Source: Actinomortierella ambigua
Lineage: Eukaryota > Mortierellomycota > Mortierellomycetes > Mortierellales > Mortierellaceae
Assembly: GCA_016098155.1 (NCBI GenBank)
Contig: JAAAJB010000049.1
Coordinates: forward strand, 1-64,000
Reading direction: 5' to 3'
DNA: 64,000 nt
How positions within the stretch are numbered: position 1 is the stretch's first letter; the number at the start of each line of letters is the position of its first letter. Position numbers and translations under genes: made by a program. The notes under the pieces were generated by a model. That model saw only the letters and a program-made list of their open reading frames with translations. It was not told the origin of the DNA and ran no database searches. This document shows, in pieces, positions 46,258 to 57,980 of the stretch.

Positions 46258-47194
46258 TGCAGCCTAAAATGTCCTCAACGGCAAAAAGAGAAAAACGAAA
46301 GTGGTGGTTTGAAGTGGCGGTTAAGCGGACATATTGTTTGACTGTTGGGGTGTAGGTGAGAAAAGTTTGGATGTGAATGTGGTAAAGGAAGGAGAAAAGG
46401 GGTATTGGGAAGAGGGCAAGTTTTAAAAGCAAATGGTCGACCTCACACAGGCGTATACATTTACACACGCCTGAACCGTTCACACACTCTCTTCACGCAG
46501 AGGGGAGGCAAATGGCTAGTGTAATCTTCGTCGTGTAGAGCATGCTTAAAGCATGGGACAAAAAATAAAAGTAGAGTGAAGGACTTATGCATACGCTCTC
46601 CCCCCTTTCCCCCCGATTTTTCTGCCTCATCTCATCCCGCGACAAGAAAGAGGCAGTGTTGGTAGACAATGGTGTGTGCCAGACGGCCAAGGGGTAGTAT
46701 CCACGCGTGTTGCCATGTGTCGGATGTGACAACAGGCAACAGAAAAAAAATCCACATCATTGATATGGTGTGCAAAAGCTTTGTAAGAGGTGTGAGGCAC
46801 TGATGCGTAAAAGGAGGGGTTTGGATTGGGGGGTGTGAAAGGGCGAAGGAGAAGGAGGGCAGAAGAAGAAAGGGATGCGTAGACTGAAGAGAAGGGGTGA
46901 AGGGGGCTGAGGTGGAGGGAGGGGTGATCAAGAGAGCGTTCTCTTGTTGACCATTGTGGGGCAGACGCAGAATCGAGTCTTTGGGCGTGCAACGTGCAGA
47001 CACTGCAGCGAGGGTCCAGTGGGGATGGCAATCAAGGTATAACCATGTATTAATATAGACACCCTGCTTCCCAAATACAAAGAACAGCAGTAGTAGCGGC
47101 TGAAACAGCGTATAGAGGTGTGAAGAGCCAGAGAAGAGTGAATGGACTGATAGAGGAGATGTAAGGCATTTAATGCATCGTGAAGAGATTGTAC

Positions 47195-47647
47195 CTGCTG
47201 CGGGTTCGAGGCATTGCTACTGGATTGGCCAAGGTGAGACATAGATGCTCTCCTCGTAATGCCCTCCATGGCAAGATGGTAGTGTCGTTCTTGTGAGAAG
47301 CTCATTAGGCTCGAGCTTGACCATGAGCCCTCAAAGTCAAAAGGATAAAGGTGCGACGTCAAAGATCTTGGCTTTGGCAGCTGACCGATTTGCGCAGGAC
47401 CCGATGGCAATATAGACTCATCCACTTGTGGCTGCCCAGGCACTGTGCTCTCTGTGATATGTTCAATGCCACTACCGTCACTCGTTTGATGGTGATTGGG
47501 GACAACGAGGGGCATGGACCATGACGTTGGAATGTTGAGTGTAAATTGACGGGGATCTGTCGAAGGGAAGGGTGGGGGACTATGGTGTCCGGAAGAGCTT
47601 GGAGAAGTGATTCTCTGGTTGCTGAGAGGCTTCTCAGGGAGCTCCAT
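47195..47647 (-). CDS. Possible upstream first exon of the RING-RRM gene
   Basis: An ATG at 47647 opens 151 Ser/Pro/His-rich codons starting MELPEKPLSNQ and ending SNASNPQQ at a GTACAA donor. Joining in phase 0 to the acceptor TTTTAG at 46264-46269 gives NPQQAAMPSTIAPP and extends the downstream gene to 1563 residues. Composition matches the following exon. Against it, the intron would be 931 bases, much longer than others here, and the 250 bases before 46257 look like a promoter leader. It may be an alternative first exon. Confidence 0.4.
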
Positions 47648-48465
47648 CCTTTCAAGGATGGCGGAGTACCGTATCTTGAGGAATTATGCAGATGGACGTA
47701 GAGGCCTTACCAAAGCTTGCCTGGAAAGGGCTGAAAGGGCACGGATTAATCTTGGTGGTGTGCTCCCAGGATGATGTTGCAGGTGTAGGTGTGAGGAACG
47801 GGCAGGGCTTAGCAGGTGGATGCTGTCGAATGATCAAGGACAGGGGCAGGGGACGGCCAAAGGCGTTACCGAGATGAAAGCACCAATTTATGTCCAGATT
47901 TGGATTTGGCTTGGAATACCGCGTGAAGGGAAGGTGACTAGGAGACACAAACTGGTGGCGGGTGGAGCGCAAAGGAGGGCGTTTCGCAAGAGGCAGGAAA
48001 GAGGGACCAAGAAGAAGTGCGATGAGTGCTTGCAGCTGCTATACGGAAAATAGGTAGAGATATGAAATCATCGTGCTGTGGTTGATGTTGAATGGAGAAG
48101 GGTATTTCAGCCACGACCACTCCTGAGCATAGGAGCGGAGAGAGGCAGAATGGTGGCCAGAAGCTGTGTTTTGGTACTGAGGAAAAGAGCAAAAGAGTGT
48201 TGTTAACGTGCAATAGAACGCACTGAGATGGGGGGAGAGATCATTGAGTGCGTGAGAGTGATGCCGAAGTAAGGAGAGGAAAAAAAAGGAGGAAAAAGAA
48301 AGAGAGAGTAAAAGAGAGTGAGTGGGAGAGAAGATGAATAGGATTAGCGTTGCTGGGGCATGAAAAGGACCCTGAATCTCTCAGAGCTGTCTGTAGACAC
48401 AGGCCATCGCTCCTGGGTGCTTGGCCTTGCTGACTTGCTTGTCACTGCATGAAAATAACACGCAC

Positions 48466-48548
48466 ACGCACTCTCTCTCGCGTGCTCTCTCTTTCTCTCT
48501 TTTTCTCTTTTTCTCTTTCACTCTTTCTCACTCTCTCTTTTTCTCGCC
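48466..48548. repeat. CT-rich low-complexity tract
   Basis: A dense CT/TTTCTC tract of about 80 bases in the divergent intergenic region. No coding content. Confidence 0.8.
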
Positions 48549-50289
48549 TTCGCTTACATGGTTCATCTTCTTTGGTACTTTGTGTTCACAGAGATTAGTC
48601 GTGAACACCAGCTCTGTTTCTTGGATACTCTTGGCAGGTCAGTGAGAGCGCCTCCTACTTGTATCTAGTCCAACCGTTGATCATTGTTTCCTGGTTGCCC
48701 CTCCCTCCGTGATCGCCACCCATGTGTACTGTTCATTGAGTGTTTGGTGTTACTGTTGCATCCATTCCCACAAACACAGACACTCGCGTTTACTTGCTTG
48801 TTGCCCAATGGAGAATAGACTGCAAACATACAGAAAGGCCTGGCGCCTCCTAGTTACATATTGTCCTAGATGGCAAAGACTATTAAGGTGGTGTCGATCA
48901 GGCCTCTGCTACTGGTAGTCGAGTCAAAAGTAGGTCGGACCACCGCTTTCTCTACTTGTCGCCATGCCAGCTAAGGAACCTGCAGTGAGCCACTGAGAGA
49001 ACGAAGCGAGGCATGAGAGGAAGGATGAGCCCTGAATCTAGGAGAGCAGAGGGCGAGGAGGCACAAGACAAAGTTGTTGGCTATCTTCGGAATAGAGCAG
49101 TCATTGGCTACGATGAACGGTGCTTGACAATTGAGGCACTGGAATTGTCGACATACTGCTAAGGGGCTTGTTGCACAATAAGGATGAATCCCGACAGGAG
49201 TATTGGAGGAAGAGACACTTCATAAGTAGAGGAAGGAGGGGGGGGCAAACATTATGCGCCATGCACAAACCAAGAGAGTGGATGACCGGTGCGTGGGGCA
49301 AACCTAAAAAAGGGGCCATGGTGTCTGCCAGGAAAGTAGAGGCGGTCTGTATGCCTGCATGCCTGACTGCCTTTTATCTTTCTCTCTTTGTTGTTGTTCG
49401 TGATGATACTGGCGTTGTTGGTGCAGGCAGGTACAGCTTTATATAGGACTCATCAATGCAACTCAAACATGTGGATTGCCAGGTTACCGAGGCAATAGAG
49501 CGAGTCTGGACAATCTGCACGCATCTGTCATCATAGAGCCCCGTGTGGCGTTCTGTGAAAGTAACTGCTCTCAGCACAACAGAGAACAGCCTGAATTTGG
49601 CAAGTAGAAGTCAACAGCAGGGGATGGGGCTCTCCGAGTCGTCGCGGGCTGCTGTGCAGTTCATGACAATAGAGAGAGGGAGAGAGAGACAGAGAGAGAT
49701 GGGGTAGACGACATGGTAGTCTGGCTGAGATACAGGTGGGAAGAGGAGCGCTGAAAATAAACGCCCTTTTGGGACATGTACAGTACTGTTCAGCTGGCAA
49801 GGCTGTAATGATAGAGAGTCAAATTGCGATTGTTTTTGTGTCTCATTTCATCACAACCTTATTCAACTGTCCACCTGGCGGACGGGGGATGAAATAGGCC
49901 TGCACCACCTTCTACGCCCCTCATCGCCATCATCTTGTGCTCTTTGAGTCATTCAGTCTTCTTTGTTGGCAGCAATTCATCTTTTGCTCATCTTCCATTC
50001 TCGCCTCTACTTTCACCTCGCCTCGTCCCACTCTCTTTTTCTCCTAAACCCTTCTCACCAGCCGTGTTCCTCGAACTTCCTCTCCGAGGGAAATTATCAC
50101 AGCACTTTCCCCCCCCCCCCCCCCCTTCCAAGGCATCAACTTAACCGTTTGATCACTCCTCGGTTTATTGCCCTGAAACAGAGCCTGTCACGTTCCTCGT
50201 CTACTTTTTACCCCTGAGTGAGAGTGCCCTGCCTATTTCCAACTGCCGCCAACACGACTTAGTGCCTTCAGCAACTCCTTCCATCACCA

Positions 50290-53200
50290 ATGACTTCCAT
50301 TGCGAACATCAATCCCGATCTCCAGGCCGCGGCTCTTGGTATCAATGTTGGCACCAACGTTGCCCTCTCCCTTATTACCCTCGGCGCCTTTTGCTGGCTC
50401 CGACCAAAGAACGGAGGTAACTTTCTCCACACCATTACCATTTTAAGCATGCTCTTCCCCCCCTCTCCCTTCCTTCCCGCCGGGTTGCCTGTCCTTCCAG
50501 ACCCATCTGGCAGCTATCTGGTTGTTCCAACATAGACGGGAATCTCCAGCTGAGCTGCAAATCTTTTTTGCATGTCATCAAACTAACGGTTAGCCCATCG
50601 ATGTCTGACACTCCAAACTTAACCACGCTAGTTGTCTACGAAAAAAAGTACCAAGTTTCGCCAGAAGAGTAAGAATATACATCCTTTATTTTAATTGACG
50701 CTTTCCGTACAACCGCCCATCCTCGGCGGAGACTAGCTGTGAACTTGTCCTCCCACCTCTCAAGCAACTCCGACTTAATTCCTCCTCCTCTCCCTACCAT
50801 ACTTGTCTTTTTTTTTCCCCCGCTGTACTGATAGGAAGCGAGCACCCAAACTCGCGAGCGGATACTTTTCATGGATGGGGCCTGTCTACCACTGCCCGGA
50901 TGAAGTTCTGGCGGAAAAGATTGGGCTTGATGCCGTTGTCTTCATTCGGTTTATCCGCATGTGCCGCAACATTTTTATAGCACTCATGATATTAGGCTGT
51001 GGCGCTCTAATACCGATCAACATCATCATCTCCAAGCGCGGGCTCAAGCCGGAGGACGAGCAACCAGACACGATCCAGCTTATGACGATGTCTGGTGTGT
51101 TGGATGTGAATTGGATGTGGGCGCACGTTGGTGCCATGTGGCTCTTTAGTCTGATTGTCTTGGCCGCTGTCTGGTGGAACTACAAAAAGTTTCTAGACTT
51201 TCGTATCAAGTATTATGAGAGCAGCGACTACCAGACCAATGTCGCTTCAAGGACGCTCATGTTAGCAAGCTTGCCGACATCCCTCCAGAGCGACGAAAAG
51301 ATTATGCAGCTTATGTCGAGCCTTGGCGTGCAAGATCAGCCTGTTCAGGCTCTGGTGGGCCGTAAGGTCAATGGCCTGCCCGAGCTAATGAAGAAGCACA
51401 AGGAGATGGTAACGCAGCTCGAACAGGTCATGACCAAATACTTTGCAGGTAAGTGGTTTGGCACACTCACTTTTGTGCGTCCAGAAAAAAAATAAACTGG
51501 ACAATTCGTATGACTTATATATATTTCTCTTTTGCTCAATTTAACTACCCAGACCCCAACAAGCTTCCCGAGAAGAGACCCACTGTCACCCTTGGAGTTT
51601 GTGGATCAAAAGTAGATGCTATTGACTACTACTCTCAGCAGATCGAGCAGCTGGCCGACCAGATCGAGCAGACGCGAGCGGCTGTCTCCAAGTCTGCCCC
51701 CACCAACTATGGCTTCGTTTCTTATGCAACGATCCAAGCCGCGCATCGTGTGGCCAAGGAGGTCTCGAGTGTCATTGTCTGGCGCCAGCGGACCAAGATG
51801 GTTGACCCTCCAGATGTGTTCCTCTCGCCCGATCCCAAGGACATTGTCTGGATCAATGTGTCGAATCCAAAGCAACTTCGACAGAGCCGTGCTGTGATTG
51901 TCAAGACTCTCTTTGTGGTCGCCTCCTTCCTGTTTTTCATCCCAATGATGTCATTGTCCGCGTTTTCCCGACTGGAGAACCTCATTGGATATTTCCCGTC
52001 GACTGAGCCTTGGTTCGATGAGCACCCGTTTGTCTTTGGCATTGTGCAGTCGTTGCTGCCGATTATTTTCATGGATATCCTCTTTCTCATCATCCGCAAG
52101 TTGATCACCTACTTGGCATTCATCCAGGGCAACATTACAAAGTCGTCAACCGATCGTTCGACTCTTGCCAAGTTTTACCTGTTCTTTACCGTCAACAACC
52201 TCATTGTCCTCGCCCTCTCGTCCACCATTCTTGGCTTCTTTTCCAAGATCAAGTACATCCTTGAGAACGGCCTCAATTCATCTAGTTGGGAGCAGATGAA
52301 GGAGTTTATGGCCTCCCAAGACATCTTGAAGCTCCTCGCTGAGCAGGTCATCAGCACGAGTCTATTTTGGATCAACTACCTTTCGCTCCGCAACTTTGGT
52401 GCCCTGCTCGACCTGTTCCAACTTATCTCGCTCTTCACCTACTGGGCCAAGGCTAGTTTGACTCCCCGGCAGGCGAAGGCTCTCGACAAACCCCCCGTCT
52501 TTGACTTCCCACTCTACTTTTCATCGCACCTGTTCTTGCTGACCGTCGCGCTGCTGTACTCGGTCATGGCCCCTCTTGCCCTCGTCTTTGCCACTGTGTA
52601 CTTTTCCTTGTCATGCCTCGTGTACAAGTATCAGCTGATGTATGTTTTCCGCACCAAGGTTGAGACAGGCGGTCGTCTGTTCCGTGTGGTCTTTAACCGC
52701 GTGATCGCGGCCCTGTTGCTCTTCCAGGTGGTCATGATTGGTGTGATCAATGTCAAGAAGGCACACTGGCACACGATTGCCATTGTCCCGTTACCGATTC
52801 TCTCGGTGCTGTTCAAGATCTTCCTCACCCGTCAGTATGACCCCAGGATTGACTTTTATGATTATGGATCGACCCACAACGAGGCACATCTCTACACCAA
52901 CAAGCCTGGCAAGGGCGATGCGGACCAAGCTGGTAGTGGCGCTAACCTGTCAGCCAAGTTTGAAAACCCTGCACTTAATGCCAGGATGGTCGCTGCCTTA
53001 GTGCCTGATGCTGCAAAGAAGATGCTTAGTAGTAGGGTGCTGAACGGCGGCAACGATCACAAGAAGGACACCAAGAAGGACACCAAGAAGGACGCTAAGA
53101 AGGACACCAAGACAAAGAATGGCAGTGCCGCAGCTTCCTCACAAGGAACAAGCGGATCGTCGCCTGTGGGGTCGGGAGGGTACCAGAAGCAGAGCTCGAT

Positions 53201-54410
53201 GGGCTACGATCGTCACCACCACAGCCAGCACCAGCATACCTCAAACGAGGTATATGAGATGGGTCATCTGAAGAAAGGCGCTAAACCCACTGGCCCTGGC
53301 GGATTCCAACTTCTCGGCGCAGATCCTTTGGATGGCTATCTCAGCGATGATGCGGCTGTCTCGGCCAACCATCGTCATCAGCAACCCTCGTATCAGAAGC
53401 AAGAATACCAGACCTCTCAACAGCAGCAGCAATACTATGCAAAGCAGGAGTATGAAGGCCCGGCCTCACCCATGAACCAGCCAAGGAATCCGTATCGTGC
53501 TCACAACCCTGTTGACATGCCGGACAGCGTTTCTGGCAATTCAACGCAACAACAGCAGCAGTCCAGTCCCGCATACACCACGCAACCTCCTCAGACCTAT
53601 GGCTCATCGGATATGACCTCATTTGTGGCTGGAAGATACCAAGCGGATCAGGCTTACAACCCTCGTACTCAGCAGTACGGCCGATCGGGTCCCTCAACCA
53701 CGCGGGGCGGCAACGGTGCGAGCATTAACGAGAGTAAGACTTCTACCCCCGAGAAGCCAAACTATCTCGAGATGGCCAGGGTGCACCAGACGGACAACTA
53801 CAAGACAACAGGCAAGGCCACTCAATACGAGGAAGCCCGCTCGCTGCATCTGCCGCCAGCAAAGAACATCTTTGTCAAGTCACCTAGACATCAACAACAA
53901 CAGCAACAGCAGCAACAACAACAGACACAGCCTGGAAGCTCCAGCTTTGTGGATCCCTCAGCCGAGCAACCCCTGAGTCCAACAACGACATCGACCGTTC
54001 CCGGGATTGAGAATCCTTTCTCGAGCCAAGACGACCAGGGTTCTTCAGTGCAACAGCATCTGCATTCCGCATCAGCAACCACCAGCTCTCCTTCCCACTC
54101 TCACCGCCGGACGCCTTCCTCGCCTTCTTCTCATCGTCGCTCACCTAGCTCCCCTAGCCAACGCGCTGCGCGTTCGCCACGTATGCTTCAAGATTCGTCG
54201 ACGCCTCGGTCACCTACTACATCGCATCGACTCCCACAGCGTATGCAGACTGAGCCAGCCCTGCACCATTCGCGCTCATCGCCTGCTCTGTCGCAGCAGC
54301 GCCAGCAGCAGCAACAGTACGAGTATCAATACCCCGATGAATCCCAAAACTACCAACCTTCAAGGCCGACGCGGTCGCAAACGATGGCCAATGACCGGTA
54401 TCGTAGCTGA
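50290..54410 (+). CDS. CSC1/OSCA/TMEM63-type mechanosensitive cation channel
   Basis: Four exons (50290-50416, 50632-50668, 50835-51448, 51553-54410) give 1211 residues. The family forms stretch- or osmotically gated cation (calcium) channels. An N-terminal helix (VALSLITLGAFCWLRP) is followed by the family segment YEKKYQVSPEE joined to KRAPKLASGYFSWMGPVY, then TM2 and TM3. The cytosolic RRM-like domain (about 190-360) precedes the 7-TM core (about 370-690), which starts VKTLFVVASFLFFIPMM. The start ATG fits the family N-terminus. The tail (about 700-1211) is disordered: Lys-Asp repeats (KKDTKKDTKKDAKKDTK, near 770), Gln runs near 1040 and Ser/Pro/His stretches. Such a tail is longer than in yeast Csc1. 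Ends 199 bases from the convergent RPS28 gene. Confidence 0.92.
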
Positions 54411-54609
54411 ACAAACCCCCCCCCCCCCAGACACAAAAAACCGACCATGGAGGCAACCACACCTTAATAGAGATTCGATTATATAATTTTTGTCAATCAG
54501 CTCCACTTTATTGCGAGAACAGAAAGAGGAAAAAGGTGAACGATCGCGTCCTGAGATTCAACTGAAGGAGAAAGTAACAATGTTTTTCCCTGAATCAGCG
54601 AAAGCTCGT

Positions 54610-55431
54610 TTATCGCAGGCGACGGGCCTCACGCTCGGACTCCATAAGGCAGAGGATATCGCCTGTAAAAGACAAAAAAGAGGTAGGGAAAAAATGATGA
54701 GTTAGTCGTCTTTGCGAAATGCAGCGCTGTTGAAACAAAATAACGAAAAAGGAGCTACAAAAGTGCCCTCCAGTGTTGTTGCAATATGAGATGAAGGTTG
54801 CTGATCGTTGCTGAAGGGTAAAAAAAAGTTGATCCAATGCCATGTCAAAGCACGCCGTCCACGATCTGAAGGTGAAACACACGGCCATCAAGAATATCGT
54901 TTCTACCATTGAGGGTGACTATCCAAGCAACAAGTCGTTTTCGCGCCGTCGATGTAGTTGGCGGTTTTCAGACGCGACTTGTTCCGTGTTAACCTCTCCA
55001 ACGTACTGTTCCTTTCCAACGAGTGACAATAACGCCTATTGGCTTGCCAAAGACCTCATTTGAAAGAAAAATTTGAGGTTTGCTGATAGGAGCGCCATGA
55101 TATCTGCTGCGCCCACCAAATGTTGGATTTGTTGTGGTTTTCTGGACCTTGTGCCTCGCTCCTTTTCCTGATCCTCATTGCGCCGACCCTTCAGTGCTAC
55201 AAGCTAAAGCCTTAAAGAACTTGGAACCAAAGGAAAAGCAAAACGGCATGGGCATCAAAGATACGTACCCTCACGGACGGGACCCTTGACGTTACGGATG
55301 ATGTTGCGAACGCTGTGGGGGTTGGAGGGGTCATCGTTCAACTCGACCTTGACCTGGGTGACACCACCGCGGGAGCCGGTACGGCCGAGGACCTTGAGAA
55401 CTTTGGCGTGCTTGACAACGGTCTTGGTGTC
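54610..55431 (-). CDS. RPS28: 40S ribosomal protein eS28 (first exon unresolved)
   Basis: Two exons on the minus strand (55269-55431, 54610-54662) encode all but the initiator Met of a 72-residue protein of the small ribosomal subunit head. [31 protein letters not shown], and after the intron [16 protein letters not shown], are diagnostic. A small insertion ([11 protein letters not shown]) replaces the DDTSR found in yeast and human, adding about four residues. The acceptor CAG at 55432-55434 precedes GAC, so the first exon must end in ATG. Candidates are ATG|GTAGCA at 55691-55693 and ATG|GTACTG at 56231-56233. The latter follows a pyrimidine leader and looks better. The intron 54663-55268 is 606 bases, long for this window. 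Confidence 0.92.
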
Positions 55432-56297
55432 CTGATAGACGTCAAGGGTATTCAATTGCAGAAAGGACGTTGTTAATATCCGTTTTTCGTCAAAAAGTTC
55501 TCGCACCTCTCGCTGAAGGGGAGTGGCGGCAGTTGATGGAAAAGGGGAGGTTGATGGACGATCCTAGTGCCACTATGCGATGCTTTCTCTTTGATGCTGC
55601 GTGTTGTGATCCTGGTTCCATCCTACGTTGAAGAGGTCGACACTGTACATTCCTGCTCGTTCTGAACGACTTCTCTAACGCCGGTGCTACCATCAGCCGC
55701 TTGAAGGCAAAGCAGTGGCCCATCGCACAGCGACCTGATGCAAGGTGACGCCCTGGTGTCTGGACATCACAGTTGATGGCTCAGTCTTTCTTCCTCTGGA
55801 CAATCCTCAATCATAGGTCTGCCCTACGAGAACTCTGATCTGATGACTGCCTCCTCCTTCAAGACTAAAGCTTTGGACGACGCTGATGAATCCTAGCTCC
55901 GGGGTAAAGTTGACTGTCTGACGCATAGGTTGACAAGGGAGCACTGTCAGATGTACAGAGCCAGGGAGACGCAAGACCTTCCATCATAGTCTCCTCTGGG
56001 CCAACTGATCTCGGACAGTACTTTCTTGATGCTAAAGTCCAGCGCCTCGTTGTGTTTGATGGTTGTGAGCAACGCAGTCCTTCGACTTGGCAGAGTGTTT
56101 GCTGGTAGATGATAGTTTCCAGGAGGGTTGGCTGAAGTGGTTTGGCGGTCCTGGAGGATGATGGATCGATGGATGGATGACGATGCGGCATGGATGCGCC
56201 CTTCCCCCTATGCTTCGGATAGGCCCAGTACCATGGTGATAAAAACGAGAGAGACCGAATCACCACCGCTCACTCTGAAATTTTAAACGCATATGTA
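55432..56297. other. Probable first intron and promoter of RPS28
   Basis: No protein gene is supported. If the ATG at 56231-56233 is the start, most of this is an 800-base first intron. Minus-strand text above 56233 has a CTCTCTCGTTTTT leader. The plus strand shows GGAT repeats near 56160-56180. No convincing snoRNA boxes were found on the sense strand. Confidence 0.45.
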
Positions 56298-56305
56298 TCA
56301 CGTGA
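56298..56305. promoter_or_regulatory. Palindromic E-box TCACGTGA
   Basis: A perfect 8-base palindrome containing CACGTG, the site type bound by bHLH factors such as Cbf1. It lies between the divergent RPS28 and CENP-B-like genes, about 65 bases upstream of the preferred RPS28 ATG. Binding is inferred. Confidence 0.5.
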
Positions 56306-56471
56306 TGAAAATGGCAAGGCGGCAATGGCTAGACCCGCATCGCCTCCCCCCTTCATGCCTGCTCGACTCGCCTCGCCCAACCTCCACCTCCACCTCCACC
56401 TCCTTCATTCCTGCGCCCTTTATTTGTCACGCCGATCCATCACCAGAAACATCAGCACTTTTAAGAAGAAA

Positions 56472-57980
56472 ATGTCAACAAAGGGCAAGGTAGTCAAAGG
56501 CATCACTCAGGAACAGCGCTACTACCTCTGTCTCAAGAAGGAAGAATGCCCAAACATGAAGCAATCCGAGCTGGCGGAATGGTTCAAGCAAAAATACAAC
56601 CGTGGCATCAGCCAACCAACAATCTCACACACCTTGAAACAAAAGGATGACTTGCTTCAGCGCGGCCTCAATTCACCTGGCATGAGCGCCGCCAAAATTC
56701 GGAATCGCAGCGTCAAGCACCCGCAATTTGAGCGAGCCCTCTACCAATGGTATATCTCCCTGGGCAAGGTGGAGTCGGAGGCCCTGACAGGTCCCATGCT
56801 CATTGAGAAGGCAAAACAGTTGGCGGCGGAGATGCAGCTCCTAGAACCACAAGTCTTTTGCAATGGCTGGCTGTCACGTTTCAGGGAGCGCTACAATATC
56901 AAGCATGGACGCAGGCGGGACGATGGAGGTGGTGGAGGCAACGTTCGGCCACACTTGATCAATGTTTCCAACAGCTTCGCATCGTCATCACCATCCCCAT
57001 CAGCAACTTCACCGTCTTCTTCAGTACAGCCAGCACCTGCTGATGGGGCGCTGACAACGGCAGCAATTGCGGTCCGGAGCACGGCAACCCTTGATGCGTC
57101 GTTATCATCACAGTCACACGGACAAGAAGACGACGATGCAGGATCGCGCGTCAAACGGCAAAAAACAACAAGGCATTCTTCACAGCAACCAGATGTACCT
57201 CGTCCTCAGGATGCAACACCACCATCGGAGACACTAGATGATTCTAGTCGTCCCTATCACCTAGCCTTTTCAGCTGTTGCAACTACTGCAGCCGCTGCAG
57301 CTGCAGCATCCAGAGAGGCATTGGAGGCGGTATCAGAAGCGGAAACGACAGAGGCAGGGCGATCATCACAACTACAGTGCGAGAACCAGTTGCACATGGA
57401 ACTCCTTCGTTCACTACCGCTTGACCCTTCACCAGTACATGACAGCCAAGAAGGAGGAGAAGGCGATGGCGCAAGCCACAGAGCTGCCACGGCCTCGACA
57501 TTAGCAGCAGCAACCGATACCTCCACTACCACAACAACCACATCATGGCCTCATACTGCCCCTCTCCACGACGATTCTATCCTTGCACAGATAGCAGCAC
57601 ATACCCATGGGACTGGCCATTCGTCACCGACACCAGCCATCACTACCAGCACCGCCACGATTGCAGCAACAACAATGGTTATGAACGGAGGCGCCACTAG
57701 TGTATCTGCAGCGACGCTAAGCGAGGCTTCAACGGACCCAACAGTGGACGCCGGCATCAGTCGAGTCTCAGAGGCAAAAGAAGCCAAGCCAGGAGTGATC
57801 TCGCCGGAGGAGGCTCGTGCATGTCTCGACACAATAAGGGTGTTTGTGAATCAAAAACGCGAGGTATCCTCTTGGCCAATGTCTTCGGGCGGCGGAGGAG
57901 AATTGCTTACCAGACCGACGTTTTACCCAGAGAAGGCTTATGAGCTCCTCATGGAGCTGCAGCAGGTTTTGGATGTCTGA
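56472..57980 (+). CDS. CENP-B-like DNA-binding protein lacking transposase domain
   Basis: Single-exon frame of 502 residues from ATG at 56472 (context AAAATGTC). An in-frame ATG at 56325 would add 49 residues of Pro/Leu/His text over a CCACCT repeat, which looks like leader sequence. Residues about 5-60 form a CENP-B N-terminal helix-turn-helix (QSELAEWFKQKY, SQPTISHTLKQK). Residues about 75-150 form an HTH_CENPB-type domain (FERALYQWYISLGKVE, GPMLIEKAKQLA, FCNGWLSRFRERYNIKHG). In pogo/Tc5-like transposases a DDE domain follows, but here there is a 300-residue Ser/Thr/Ala-rich region with Ala runs and a short helical C-terminus (KAYELLMELQQVLDV). A domesticated chromatin or transcription factor is likely. 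Divergent from RPS28. Confidence 0.85.
   Translation: MSTKGKVVKGITQEQRYYLCLKKEECPNMKQSELAEWFKQKYNRGISQPTISHTLKQKDDLLQRGLNSPGMSAAKIRNRSVKHPQFERALYQWYISLGKVESEALTGPMLIEKAKQLAAEMQLLEPQVFCNGWLSRFRERYNIKHGRRRDDGGGGGNVRPHLINVSNSFASSSPSPSATSPSSSVQPAPADGALTTAAIAVRSTATLDASLSSQSHGQEDDDAGSRVKRQKTTRHSSQQPDVPRPQDATPPSETLDDSSRPYHLAFSAVATTAAAAAAASREALEAVSEAETTEAGRSSQLQCENQLHMELLRSLPLDPSPVHDSQEGGEGDGASHRAATASTLAAATDTSTTTTTTSWPHTAPLHDDSILAQIAAHTHGTGHSSPTPAITTSTATIAATTMVMNGGATSVSAATLSEASTDPTVDAGISRVSEAKEAKPGVISPEEARACLDTIRVFVNQKREVSSWPMSSGGGGELLTRPTFYPEKAYELLMELQQVLDV

Larger units (their letters stand above)
46258..50289. promoter_or_regulatory. Long divergent region between RING-RRM gene and channel gene
   Basis: About 4 kb. 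It holds a possible extra first exon of the RING-RRM gene (47195-47647). Otherwise it contains CT/GA low-complexity text (48466-48548, 49676-49700) and a poly-C run (about 50109-50124) just before the channel gene. No other gene is supported. Confidence 0.4.

Noticed and set aside
54689..54830. C/D snoRNA-like boxes (ATGATGA ... CTGA) on the plus strand in the RPS28 intron
   Set aside because: It is antisense to RPS28, lacks a terminal stem and a clear rRNA guide; treated as chance.
56325..56471. Upstream ATG for the CENP-B-like protein
   Set aside because: The added 49 residues are encoded by a CCACCT repeat and leader-like sequence. The domain begins just after the ATG at 56472.
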